This document shows, in pieces, positions 1 through 6,706 of a stretch of DNA of 21,808 nt. The notes beneath the pieces are model-generated. The model did not search any database and had not been told where the DNA came from. It saw nothing but the letters and a program-made list of their open reading frames with translations. Source of the stretch: JAVWGW01 sp036655915 (GTDB taxonomy: Bacteria; Actinomycetota; Coriobacteriia; Coriobacteriales; Eggerthellaceae). The position numbers and the translations under genes were made by a program. Each line of letters begins with the position of its first letter. Positions within the stretch are counted from its first letter, which is position 1. The stretch lies in contig JAVVPE010000029.1 of assembly GCA_036655915.1 (NCBI GenBank), positions 1-21,808 on the forward strand. The letters are read 5' to 3'.

Positions 1-57
1 GGTCTTAGTTTTGCCGTGGAACTCTATCCTCGGCCAAGGGTGTGCGCTCCGACACGC

Positions 58-63
58 TATAAT
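58..63 (+). promoter_or_regulatory. Probable -10 box for the M42 peptidase / smpB unit
   Basis: A perfect TATAAT lies 32 nt before the ATG at 96. No convincing -35 hexamer is seen 16–18 nt upstream, so the call rests on the -10 alone. A ribosome binding site GAGGAG (85–90) sits 5 nt before the start codon. The predicted leader would be about 25 nt. Confidence 0.5.
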
Positions 64-95
64 GGTTGCGTTCAATAAGCAACTGAGGAGTCTAC

Positions 96-1163
96 ATGAA
101 GAAAACCGATCGAGCATTTCTCAAGGCGCTACTGGAAACACCTTCCGCCACAGGTACTGAAGCCGCTGTGGCGCAGCTGGTGCGCACGCGCCTGGCTGAT
201 ACGGCCGATGAAATACAAACGAATGTGATGGGTTCTGTGCACGCGCGCCTTGCGGGCAAGGGTGCTGCTCCTTCCGTGATGATCGCGGCGCATATGGATG
301 AAATTGGCCTGATGGTCACCTATATAAGTGACGAAGGCTTTTTGAGCGTAGCGGCGGTTGGCGGCGTGGATGCTGCCATTTTGCCGGGTATGCGCGTCGA
401 TGTGCACACGCAAAGCGAAACGTTGCGCGGCGTGGTGGGGCGCAAGCCAATTCATCTTATTTCTGCCGACGAACGAAAAAACGTCACGCCGCTAGATAAG
501 CTGGTCATCGATCTGGGCTTGTCGGGCAAAGCGGTGAAGAAGCGCGTGAACATCGGCGACACCATAACCTTTGGTGTGGGCTTTGAACGCTTCGGCAGCG
601 GCATGGCTGTTTCGCGCGCGTTTGACGACAAGGCGGGCGTATGGGTTGCCACGCGCGTGCTTGAAGAAATTGCCGCTGCGGGCGGTGCACCGGGTGATTG
701 TATCTGTGCGGCCACCGTGCAGGAAGAAATCGGCGTGCGCGGGGCTACTACCAGCGCTTACGGCATCAATCCCGACATCGGCATCGCCTTTGACGTCACG
801 CATGCCACCGATTATCCGGGTATCGACAAAACCACCTACGGCGACATTCGCTGTGGTGCGGGTCCCGTTATTGCGCGCGGTCCCAATATCAATCCTGCCG
901 TGTTTGAGCGTCTGGTCGCGGCGGCGAAGGCGGAAGGTATCGCCTATCAAATCGAAGCGGAGCCGGGGGTGACGGGCACCGATGCGCGCGCCATCCAAAT
1001 TGCGCGCGAAGGCAAGGCAACCGGTCTGGTGTCGGTGGCCTTGCGCTACATGCACACGCCTACCGAAGTGATTGCGCTGGCCGATCTTGAGGCCACCGTG
1101 AAGCTGCTCACGCGCTTTGTGCTCGATTTGGATGCCGAAGCCACGTTTGTGCCGGGAATGTAG
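96..1163 (+). CDS. M42 family metallopeptidase (glutamyl/deblocking aminopeptidase-like)
   Basis: A 355-residue cytosolic di-metal aminopeptidase that would trim N-terminal residues from peptides, probably as a large tetrahedral oligomer as is usual for family M42. The expected metal and catalytic residues are all visible in order: H66 in AAHMDEIG, D178 in AFDDKAG, the E210–E211 pair in VQEEIGVRG, D233 in AFDVTHA and H320 in MHTPTE. The length is normal for the family. The start is supported by GAGGAG five bases upstream. The stop is 8 nt before smpB, so the two are probably co-transcribed. Family members include endoglucanase-like FrvX/YsdC and glutamyl aminopeptidase PepA; which substrate this one prefers cannot be read from the sequence. 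Confidence 0.93.
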   Translation: MKKTDRAFLKALLETPSATGTEAAVAQLVRTRLADTADEIQTNVMGSVHARLAGKGAAPSVMIAAHMDEIGLMVTYISDEGFLSVAAVGGVDAAILPGMRVDVHTQSETLRGVVGRKPIHLISADERKNVTPLDKLVIDLGLSGKAVKKRVNIGDTITFGVGFERFGSGMAVSRAFDDKAGVWVATRVLEEIAAAGGAPGDCICAATVQEEIGVRGATTSAYGINPDIGIAFDVTHATDYPGIDKTTYGDIRCGAGPVIARGPNINPAVFERLVAAAKAEGIAYQIEAEPGVTGTDARAIQIAREGKATGLVSVALRYMHTPTEVIALADLEATVKLLTRFVLDLDAEATFVPGM

Positions 1164-1171
1164 GCACGTAC

Positions 1172-1636
1172 GTGAAACGCGACGAAACCCTTATAGCGCG
1201 CAACAAAAAGGCATTCCACGAGTACGAAATTCTGGAACACTACGAAGCGGGCATCGTTTTAACGGGCACGGAAGTGCGCTCGCTGCGCGACAACAACTGC
1301 CAGCTCACTGACTGTTTTGCGCTGGTGCGCGATGGGGAAGTGTGGCTGCACAACTTGCATATTGCCCCTTATTCTCACGGCAATCTTTCCAACGTCGACC
1401 CCGATCGTCGCCGCAAGCTGCTGCTGCACAAGCGCCAAATTCGCGAACTGCAACAAGCCACGAAGGAACGCGGCTTCGCGCTGGTGCCCTTAAAGATGTA
1501 TTTTTCAACAAATGCCCTGGTGAAGCTAGAATTGGCTGTTGCCCGCGGCAAGAAGCTCTACGATAAGCGCGCCGATATGGCCGAACGCGACGCGAAGCGC
1601 ACCATGGAACGCGCGCTCAAAGAACGTCATCGCTAG
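1172..1636 (+). CDS. smpB: SsrA-binding protein SmpB
   Basis: SmpB binds tmRNA and delivers it to stalled ribosomes for trans-translation. The 154-residue product has the full family pattern: IARNKKAFHEYEI near the N-terminus, GTEVRSLR, the WLHNLHIAPYSHGN strand region, and the basic C-terminal tail KLYDKRADMAERDAKR that enters the mRNA channel. Start is GTG at 1172, giving the usual M-K-R-D-E-T-L-I-A-R-N beginning. No tmRNA gene (ssrA) is seen in the flanking intergenic DNA, although ssrA is often close to smpB. The next gene's Shine-Dalgarno (AGGAGG, 1635–1640) overlaps the smpB stop codon, suggesting translational coupling. Confidence 0.97.
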   Translation: MKRDETLIARNKKAFHEYEILEHYEAGIVLTGTEVRSLRDNNCQLTDCFALVRDGEVWLHNLHIAPYSHGNLSNVDPDRRRKLLLHKRQIRELQQATKERGFALVPLKMYFSTNALVKLELAVARGKKLYDKRADMAERDAKRTMERALKERHR

Positions 1637-1644
1637 GAGGATGC

Positions 1645-2100
1645 ATGAACGCCGATAAAAAAGCTGTCTTAGATATGATTCAGCAGATCAGAGATCGCTT
1701 AGATGATGTGGAAGAAAGCCTGGAATCCTTCGAGGGCAACCTGGAGGGCTACGCGGCGCGCCTTGACCACATCGACGACAAGCTGTTTGTCATCGAAGAA
1801 GAGTTCGAGGCGGTTTTAGAAGAAGAAATCGAAGAAAGCGAAGCGCCCGCCGCCAACGCCACCAACAGCGTCGCTGCGCCAGCCGCGCCAAAATCCGTCG
1901 CCACGCAGGCTGCAACAAAGAAAAACCAGCCCACTGATGACGACGATGAATATGTGCCCTTGGTCACCAAGGAAGCGGTGGCCTCTGCTACAGGCGATGC
2001 CAACATGATCTACAAAGAAGGCAAAGCCACCGTGGTAGAACTTGCCGAAGCCTTCAACGACATAAAATCAGCCTTGGATTTCAAATCTTTACTGAAGTAG
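1645..2100 (+). CDS. Small acidic coiled-coil protein of unknown function
   Basis: I do not recognise this 151-residue protein. Three parts can be seen. Residues about 5–65 form a very acidic helix with heptad character (IRDRLDDVEESLESFE, then IDDKLFVIEEEFEAVLEEEIEE), probably a coiled coil. Residues about 66–95 are an Ala/Pro/Thr/Asn linker. From the DDDDEY run on, residues about 97–151, there is a small helical C-terminal region ending in FNDIKSALDFKSLLK. No signal peptide or membrane segment is present, so it is likely cytosolic. A strong AGGAGG (1635–1640) overlaps the smpB stop and lies 4 nt before this ATG. An overlapping ATG at 1641 is too close to the ribosome site and in another frame. 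It converges on the HD-GYP gene with only 5 nt between stop codons. Confidence 0.8.
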   Translation: MNADKKAVLDMIQQIRDRLDDVEESLESFEGNLEGYAARLDHIDDKLFVIEEEFEAVLEEEIEESEAPAANATNSVAAPAAPKSVATQAATKKNQPTDDDDEYVPLVTKEAVASATGDANMIYKEGKATVVELAEAFNDIKSALDFKSLLK

Positions 2101-2105
2101 GGCTC

Positions 2106-3356
2106 TTACTTGAAGTAGGCTTTTACCAGGGGTAAAAGGCGTGCATATTCGCTTTGAAGGTGGTCGTGGGTTGCTAAGATGGGCACGCAGGCTCCGTTTA
2201 CTGCCCTGCGTATAGCATCGTAGTTTTCTTCCAAACAGCTGCAAATTTCGGCATCAAGGGATTGCTGCGCTTTCATCCGGTTGATAATTTCTAGCACGCG
2301 CTGCTTGGGGAAGGGGTCTTTGTAGCTGCGCTTTCCGCTTAAGGCGCTGGCAATATCGGCAATGGCCACAAGGCGTTGCGCCGGGGAAAGATCGGCGGCC
2401 GCCAGGTGACAGGGATAGCCCGATCCGTCAAGTTTTTCGTGGTGGCGCAGTGCGATGGCAGCTAATTCATCGTCGACGCAGCCCGTAATAATCGCTTCGG
2501 TGATGTTCACATGGGTTTCCATGATGCTGCGTTCGGCGTCGGTCAGCTTCCCTGGTTTTTCCAGTATTTCTAGCGGGATACCGATTTTTCCTAAATCGTG
2601 CAGCAGGGCGGCGTGATAGATTTGTTCCTGATCAGACGTTGGCATGTGCATAAACAGCGCCAGTTGATAGCTGATGTGCGCCGTGGTAAACGTGTGCGTG
2701 ACGGTATGATAACTGCGAAAGTCGATGGCGTTGATAAGCATTTTAAGGCACGATTTGGCTTCGCGCTCGGGGATGGTGTAGGCGCTGCTTGCATCGGCTA
2801 TGCTGGGTGTGCTCGGCGTGCTGGGCGCAGCCGCTGTGCACGGGTTGGGCCGCTCGCTGCGCTGCGCTTCCAAAAACAGGGCAACGGCATCGGGGGCAAA
2901 CAGGGTGGTGCTGTGGGCGTTCAGGTAGGCACTCAGGTTGCGCGCGCAAGGTGCACCGTCGCCAGAAAGAAACACATCGGCGCGATCAGCCACGTGAATA
3001 ACTTGAGCGAGATGGGCGATGTGAGGGTCTTGGTCGCGGAAGCGATTGTAGGGCAGATGGTGGTACAAAATGATGGCGGCGTGGTCGCTTAAAAAAGGCA
3101 GTTCCCTCAAAAAAAGATAGCCGTAAAGGCAGTGTTCCCAAAGGTCGGCATCTTGCCGGGAAAGCATGCTACTTATTTCATCGGCGTGGTAGATGCCGAT
3201 GTCATGAAACAAAGTCAAAAAGTAAACGGCGCGTCTATCCTGTTCGGAAAGGGTATCTTCCACGCTAAGCATCGCATCGACCATGCGGGCAACGCGGCTT
3301 CCGTGATCAACCAGTCGCACGTCTACATGATTGAGCGACCGCTGCACCATGCGCAT
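2106..3356 (-). CDS. Tandem HD / HD-GYP domain protein, predicted cyclic-di-GMP phosphodiesterase
   Basis: This 416-residue protein carries two HD-type domains. The C-terminal one (about 205–390) is a proper HD-GYP domain: H226, HDLGKIG at 253–259, HH at 305–306, DGSGYP at 310–315 and IADIASAL at 332–339. That set is known in the family to hydrolyse c-di-GMP. The N-terminal domain (about 10–130) has a second H…HD…D series (H18, H51–D52, HH 99–100, D124) but LPYNRF where the GYP signature would be, so it may be regulatory or of different specificity. The two are joined by a Ser/Thr/Pro linker (about 170–195). No receiver, GAF or membrane domain is visible. The start is uncertain: no good Shine-Dalgarno precedes the ATG at 3356, and the ATG at 3350 is an alternative. 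The gene lies downstream of the prepilin gene on the same strand. Confidence 0.88.
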   Translation of the reverse strand: MRMVQRSLNHVDVRLVDHGSRVARMVDAMLSVEDTLSEQDRRAVYFLTLFHDIGIYHADEISSMLSRQDADLWEHCLYGYLFLRELPFLSDHAAIILYHHLPYNRFRDQDPHIAHLAQVIHVADRADVFLSGDGAPCARNLSAYLNAHSTTLFAPDAVALFLEAQRSERPNPCTAAAPSTPSTPSIADASSAYTIPEREAKSCLKMLINAIDFRSYHTVTHTFTTAHISYQLALFMHMPTSDQEQIYHAALLHDLGKIGIPLEILEKPGKLTDAERSIMETHVNITEAIITGCVDDELAAIALRHHEKLDGSGYPCHLAAADLSPAQRLVAIADIASALSGKRSYKDPFPKQRVLEIINRMKAQQSLDAEICSCLEENYDAIRRAVNGACVPILATHDHLQSEYARLLPLVKAYFK

Positions 3357-3463
3357 GACGTCGTTGGCCTGTATGGAAGTCGATTTTCTCGCGGTATCGG
3401 AATGCCTGTTTTGAATGTCGTGCCCCTTGCAGCTTGTTTCTCTGTCTCAAATCGCGATTGTTA

Positions 3464-3469
3464 AGTATA
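3464..3469 (-). promoter_or_regulatory. Possible -10 box for the HD-GYP gene
   Basis: TATACT is read on the minus strand about 107 nt before the HD-GYP start at 3356, inside the 153-bp gap between the prepilin and HD-GYP genes. A good -35 is not visible. The gene could instead be read through from the prepilin promoter. Confidence 0.3.
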
Positions 3470-3509
3470 GACGTTTTCGGGAACGCTTCAGTCGGCTTTG
3501 CCCCAACGG

Positions 3510-4307
3510 TTAGCTGGCGGGAATTTCGGTGTAGTCTTCTAAGGGAAGCCACTTGGGCTTGCCGTTGCCGTGTGCCGCATGTTCTATCTGATAGCGCAGA
3601 TCATCAACGCTCTCAAAAGTGATGGAGGAAGCGGGTTTGTTCGCCGACGATCCGTCCCAGAGCTTGCCGTTCCAAGAGGTGGCTCCATACCACTTCTTCC
3701 CAACGGGGTCATAGACGTAATTTGCATTCCATCCGTTACCGGTGTCGATTTTGGCGAAAAGCCAGATATTGCCATCGCTGGGTGCCTTGCTTTGATAGAA
3801 GGGCTGGATAATGAAGTCCGCATTTCCTACTTGCAGAAGGGGGAAGGATTTTCCCGTGAGGCTAAACTGCATGAAATAAGCTTGCCGGATAATATCGTTT
3901 GATTGTTGGGTGGCATCGTGGGTGGCTTGCCAGTTTTTCCAAAATTCTTCAAAGCTGGCAAACTCATCTTCAGCGACGGTATCCTCCGGGGAATGTAGGC
4001 TACAGGAAACCTTTGCGATGGAAGTGGCCGTGGGGGGCGTGATAACAAAAGTCCCCCCCTTGGGGCATACCAATTCTTGGTCTTTGGCAAGGGCTTGGGA
4101 TTGTGCCTTATCAAGGGGTTTTCCCAGTTGGCTTTCTGTGGTGAGCACGCGAACAAGGTTGGTGCGATTGGCTTTGCACACAGCGTCTTCAGCCGATTTG
4201 CTGGCATCGGCGAAGGCGGGAAGGGCGATGGTAACCAGCACCAATATGATGGCGATAACAATAAGCAGCTCGGCTAAAGTAAAGCCTTTTTGTGTGCGCA
4301 AGTGCAT
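3510..4307 (-). CDS. Type IV prepilin / pseudopilin-like protein
   Basis: The 265-residue product begins with a short basic leader, MHLRTQKG, followed by FTLAELLIVIAIILVLVTIALPAF. This is the class III signal cleaved and N-methylated by prepilin peptidase between G8 and F9, with the conserved Glu at mature position +5 and a single hydrophobic helix that packs in the pilus core. The rest (about 35–265) would be surface-exposed; it holds paired cysteines (two in the CKAN/LVCP region, one in VSCSLH) and an aromatic Trp-rich C-terminal half (residues about 180–265). It is larger than typical major pilins, nearer to minor or specialised pseudopilins. No assembly ATPase, platform protein or prepilin peptidase gene is nearby, so its machine must be encoded elsewhere. 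The C-terminal domain is not one I recognise. Confidence 0.88.
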   Translation of the reverse strand: MHLRTQKGFTLAELLIVIAIILVLVTIALPAFADASKSAEDAVCKANRTNLVRVLTTESQLGKPLDKAQSQALAKDQELVCPKGGTFVITPPTATSIAKVSCSLHSPEDTVAEDEFASFEEFWKNWQATHDATQQSNDIIRQAYFMQFSLTGKSFPLLQVGNADFIIQPFYQSKAPSDGNIWLFAKIDTGNGWNANYVYDPVGKKWYGATSWNGKLWDGSSANKPASSITFESVDDLRYQIEHAAHGNGKPKWLPLEDYTEIPAS

Positions 4308-4400
4308 CCGTTGTGGTTCGCCTTCCCGTGTTCTTGTGCGGGCATTCGGGCATTCTGTGCAGTCTACTGTAGCACACCCCTATAAAAGAGCTTAACAACA

Positions 4401-4406
4401 ATTATA
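4401..4406 (-). promoter_or_regulatory. Possible -10 box for the prepilin gene
   Basis: A perfect TATAAT on the minus strand lies about 94 nt before the prepilin ATG, in AT-rich DNA that contrasts with the GC-rich surroundings. No matching -35 hexamer is evident at 16–18 nt spacing. The implied leader of about 85 nt shows no riboswitch I recognise. Confidence 0.4.
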
Positions 4407-4461
4407 ACTGCACAAGTAAGATAATCTTCCTTGTGATAATACAACGTAGGAAGAAGCGAGG

Positions 4462-4486
4462 GAACCCCCTTTGTAAAAGAGGGTTC
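4462..4486. other. Strong hairpin-forming inverted repeat of unknown role
   Basis: An 11-bp stem (one C·A mismatch at the seventh pair) with a 3-nt loop runs GAACCC…GGGTTC with inner CTTT/AAAG. It lies between the rpmB terminator and the prepilin -10 box. Neither strand carries a T-run after it, so it is not a standard intrinsic terminator; it could be a protein-binding site or backup 3' structure. The rest of the 4308–4600 gap holds only the prepilin -10, the terminator at 4512–4545 and a short 7-bp stem (CGCAGCA/TGCTGCG, 4561–4587). Confidence 0.45.
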
Positions 4487-4511
4487 AAGCTACCCGCAAC
4501 ACGCGCATGAA

Positions 4512-4545
4512 AGCAACAAGAAAAGCCCATCCGAAGATGAGCTTT
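4512..4545 (-). terminator. Intrinsic terminator of rpmB
   Basis: Read on the minus strand, the sequence forms a 10-bp stem (AAAGCTCATC paired with GATGGGCTTT, one G·U pair) capped by a TTCG tetraloop closed by C-G, followed by TTTTCTTGTT. This is a textbook rho-independent terminator about 55 nt after the rpmB stop codon. A second weaker stem (4561–4587) lies between the stop codon and this terminator. Confidence 0.88.
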
Positions 4546-4600
4546 GCAAGTACTAAGTTACGCAGCATGCCCGCAAAAGGTGCTGCGACAACGGGTGCGC

Positions 4601-4789
4601 CTAAGCGCGTTCGACCTTGCCGGCCTTAAGGCACTTGGTGCACACGTTGGTGTGTTTCACCTTGCCGTCAATTTTGACGGTGACCTTTTGCACGTTGGGG
4701 CGGAAAACACGATTGGTTACGCGATGCGAATGGCTGATGTTGCGACCCGCAACGGGAGCCTTACCACAAACTGCACATACCTTAGACAT
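4601..4789 (-). CDS. rpmB: 50S ribosomal protein L28
   Basis: A 62-residue large-subunit ribosomal protein. The sequence opens MSKVCAVCGKAPVAGRNISHSH and ends CTKCLKAGKVERA. Two CxxC pairs (CAVC and CTKC) mark the zinc-binding C+ form of L28. The frame stays open for 13 more codons upstream, but the start is placed at 4789 because the protein family begins there and GGAG lies about 9 nt upstream. It stands alone with its own promoter (4856–4884) and terminator (4512–4545). In many Gram-positive genomes rpmB sits divergently beside the Asp23 (YloU)–DAK2 (YloV) pair; here one extra minus-strand gene separates them. Confidence 0.97.
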   Translation of the reverse strand: MSKVCAVCGKAPVAGRNISHSHRVTNRVFRPNVQKVTVKIDGKVKHTNVCTKCLKAGKVERA

Positions 4790-4855
4790 AGCTATCACTC
4801 CATTTACATATCGTATCGGTCCGTACAACGAACCGGTGGTGACAAAAGCCCTGAC

Positions 4856-4884
4856 ACTATACCATAGCCCTGCGCCCGCTCCAA
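4856..4884 (-). promoter_or_regulatory. rpmB promoter (extended -10)
   Basis: On the minus strand a TTGGAG -35 (4879–4884) is followed after exactly 17 nt by TATAGT (4856–4861), which is preceded by TGG, making an extended -10. Transcription would start near 4849, giving a leader of about 60 nt before the rpmB ATG. This is the best-formed promoter in the window. Confidence 0.75.
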
Positions 4885-4928
4885 GGGTTTATGGCCAAAA
4901 ATCCACGAGATATTTCTGCGCGCGCTGC

Positions 4929-6095
4929 CTATGTGCCAACACGGCCTGTCACCGTCGTGCCGATGCCTTCGCCAAAGCGCTTCAGGGCAATATTGGAAAG
5001 CTTGCCCACCGCTCGCCCCAGCACTTCAGCCGTGGGTTTGTCGGCGTCTTTGCCCATACCCACCACCAGCGCAAGTATCTGGCGCCAATCGCTTAAAACC
5101 TCGGCGACGTGCACATCTTCTGATTGCATCAGCGTGGCAAAAAGGGTATCAGTCATGATGCGCAGTTCGTCGGGGGGCAGCGACCCCAGCCATTCGTTGA
5201 TGACCTCGCTTGTGAAGCGCGCGTTGTCGGCCAGGGCTTCCCGATAGACAAAATCGTCCCCGGATATTTCCCAGGTGAAAGGGTCATGCTGGGCGATGCC
5301 CCGTCCGCTGCTGTGCACGACGCGATAGGCTTCCTGCGATTGCATAAGCATGCCCACCAAGGAATCTTGGGGGACTGTTTTGTCGATGCGGTCGCGCACC
5401 AAATCGTAAGATGCGGGGGTGAAGGTGCCGTGTTTGAACCCCGGGCCGTCGTGGTTGTAAATGCGCTCAACGCGCCCAAGCACGGCGTCTTGTGCGGTAA
5501 GCGCCACATAAACAGCCAGGTTGCCGCCCTTAGAATGCCCACCCAGAAAAAGGGTGGGAGGCAGCTGCGGTGCAAGCGCTTCCACATAGTGCAGCGCCTG
5601 GGCCTGCGAAGGGATGGGCGCGGTAAAAGCCATGTCGAAATCTTCGCGCCACCCGGTTAAGGTGGAATCGGTTCCCCGAAAGCCGATATAGGCAAACTTG
5701 CGCTTATACACAAAGGTCATGGCGCAAAATTGCGTATGGCTTTCCTCGTCAAGCAGGCTTAGGTAGCTCTCTATTTTCATCGCACGAAAGCGCGGGCTGG
5801 CTGCCAGAGCAAACATGAGTTGCTTCGTTTTTTCCGGCGTGGGGCTGGTGAACATCGTGAGGTAGAGTTCTGCATGGGGGACGTCTTTGAACCGGATGCT
5901 TTTAGGCACGCCGCTGCGCAGGCTTTTCCACAGCGAACCCAAGCTGTGGCGTGCGGGGTTTTCCTGCAGCGGTGCCGCGATGTGGGCAAGATCCACCATG
6001 CAGAAGGCGCACAGCACCAGGGAATCGACGGGGTTGAAGGGTTTTTCCTCAAAGGAAGCGAATTCGGTTTCCAGATAGTCGATGATAGTTTGCAT
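4929..6095 (-). CDS. DUF2974 / Mbeg1-like alpha/beta-hydrolase
   Basis: The 388-residue protein has the serine hydrolase elbow GGHSKGG (residues 185–191) with S188 as the likely nucleophile. A lipase-class-3-like strand, AYIGFRGTDSTLTGWREDF (about 135–153), precedes it, and NHDGPGF (214–220) and a late IAQHDPF histidine follow. The opening FNPVDSLVLCAFCMVDL (about 20–36) is typical of DUF2974 proteins, related to Mbeg1. No signal peptide or membrane helix is seen, so it would act in the cytosol. The substrate is unknown; an esterase or lipase role is inferred from fold only. A purine-rich GGGGGAAA lies just before the ATG at 6095. It is divergent from the Asp23 gene and probably has its own promoter in the 154-bp gap. 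Confidence 0.87.
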   Translation of the reverse strand: MQTIIDYLETEFASFEEKPFNPVDSLVLCAFCMVDLAHIAAPLQENPARHSLGSLWKSLRSGVPKSIRFKDVPHAELYLTMFTSPTPEKTKQLMFALAASPRFRAMKIESYLSLLDEESHTQFCAMTFVYKRKFAYIGFRGTDSTLTGWREDFDMAFTAPIPSQAQALHYVEALAPQLPPTLFLGGHSKGGNLAVYVALTAQDAVLGRVERIYNHDGPGFKHGTFTPASYDLVRDRIDKTVPQDSLVGMLMQSQEAYRVVHSSGRGIAQHDPFTWEISGDDFVYREALADNARFTSEVINEWLGSLPPDELRIMTDTLFATLMQSEDVHVAEVLSDWRQILALVVGMGKDADKPTAEVLGRAVGKLSNIALKRFGEGIGTTVTGRVGT

Positions 6096-6178
6096 GCGGT
6101 TTCCCCCGGTTGCTTATTGCGCGGGCAACAATTTGAAGATTAGGTCGAAGTGGGTGGTGTCTGCGCTATGGCATACAC

Positions 6179-6189
6179 TATACAGTATA
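6179..6189. promoter_or_regulatory. Palindrome in the divergent promoter region
   Basis: TATAC-A-GTATA is a perfect 5+1+5 palindrome in the 154-bp gap between the divergent hydrolase (start 6095) and Asp23 (start 6250) genes. It overlaps candidate -10 boxes on both strands (TATACT at 6186–6191 on plus, TATAGT at 6177–6182 on minus). It may simply be overlapping promoters, or an operator. No clear -35 is seen for either. Confidence 0.35.
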
Positions 6190-6249
6190 CTGATGTATCA
6201 AGCTCATCAGTGATTGAGGGCGCGTGCCTGCAATCGTGGAAGGATGATT

Positions 6250-6597
6250 ATGACACAAACAATTTCGGGAAGCCTGCATGTTGCCAACGATGTTTTGGCC
6301 GATTTGGTGGGCAACGCGGCGCTGCAATGCTACGGCGTTGTGGGCATGGCCGCCCCTACAGCCGTCGATGGCATCGCCAAAATACTGCCGAATTCTCGCT
6401 TGCGCCGCGGCGTCGTGGTCACAACAACCCAGGCGGGCGTCCACGTCGATTTATACGTGGTGATCGAATACGGTATCAACATCAATACCGTTTCACAAAA
6501 CCTGGTAGAACAGGTGACCTTCGCCTTAAGCGAATACGCCCAGATTCCGCTTGATGGCGTGGAAGTGCACGTACAAGGCGTGAAGGTTCGCCGCTAA
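6250..6597 (+). CDS. yloU: Asp23/Gls24 family protein
   Basis: A 115-residue protein, nearly all of it one Asp23/Gls24 domain: ISGSLHVANDVLADLVGNAAL, then CYGVVGMA, then GVVVTTTQAGVHVDLYVVIEYG, then VEVHVQGVKV at the end. Family members associate with the cell envelope in staphylococci, while the short YloU type is almost always encoded beside a YloV/FakA-like kinase, as here. The start at 6250 is chosen because GGAAGGA (6238–6244) is 5 nt upstream; in-frame starts at 6214 (TTG) and 6244 (overlapping the Shine-Dalgarno) are less likely. The exact molecular role is not established; a link to FakA is inferred from conserved gene pairing. Confidence 0.93.
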   Translation: MTQTISGSLHVANDVLADLVGNAALQCYGVVGMAAPTAVDGIAKILPNSRLRRGVVVTTTQAGVHVDLYVVIEYGININTVSQNLVEQVTFALSEYAQIPLDGVEVHVQGVKVRR

Positions 6598-6607
6598 GCT
6601 ACGCATC

Positions 6608-6636
6608 GTGCGTCGGCCTGCGCATAACCGACGTGC
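6608..6636 (+). other. Intergenic hairpin between the Asp23 and FakA genes
   Basis: A 9-bp stem (CGTCGG/CCGACG plus two G·U pairs and one G-C) with an 11-nt loop starts 10 nt after the Asp23 stop. No U-run follows, so it is not an obvious terminator. The 109-bp gap also contains TATATT at 6682–6687 and a small CGCGG/CCGCG stem, but no -35, so an internal promoter is only possible. Confidence 0.3.
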
Positions 6637-6706
6637 CAACCTATTGCTGCAAGCAGAATCGATCGCGGCGCGCAACCGCGGTATATTAAGAGAAAGATAG
6701 ACGCTC

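Noticed and set aside
1641..1643. Alternative ATG for the small protein after smpB
   Set aside because: It touches the Shine-Dalgarno and is out of frame with the coding sequence; the ATG at 1645 is correctly spaced.
1..2105. tmRNA (ssrA) gene near smpB
   Set aside because: The intergenic spaces around smpB are 8 nt or less, and the 95-nt left edge shows neither an acceptor-stem pattern nor an encoded Ala-Ala tag.
4308..4600. c-di-GMP riboswitch upstream of the prepilin gene
   Set aside because: Expected given the HD-GYP neighbour, but the conserved GEMM-type core was not found on the minus strand; only a plain hairpin, a -10 box and the rpmB terminator are there.
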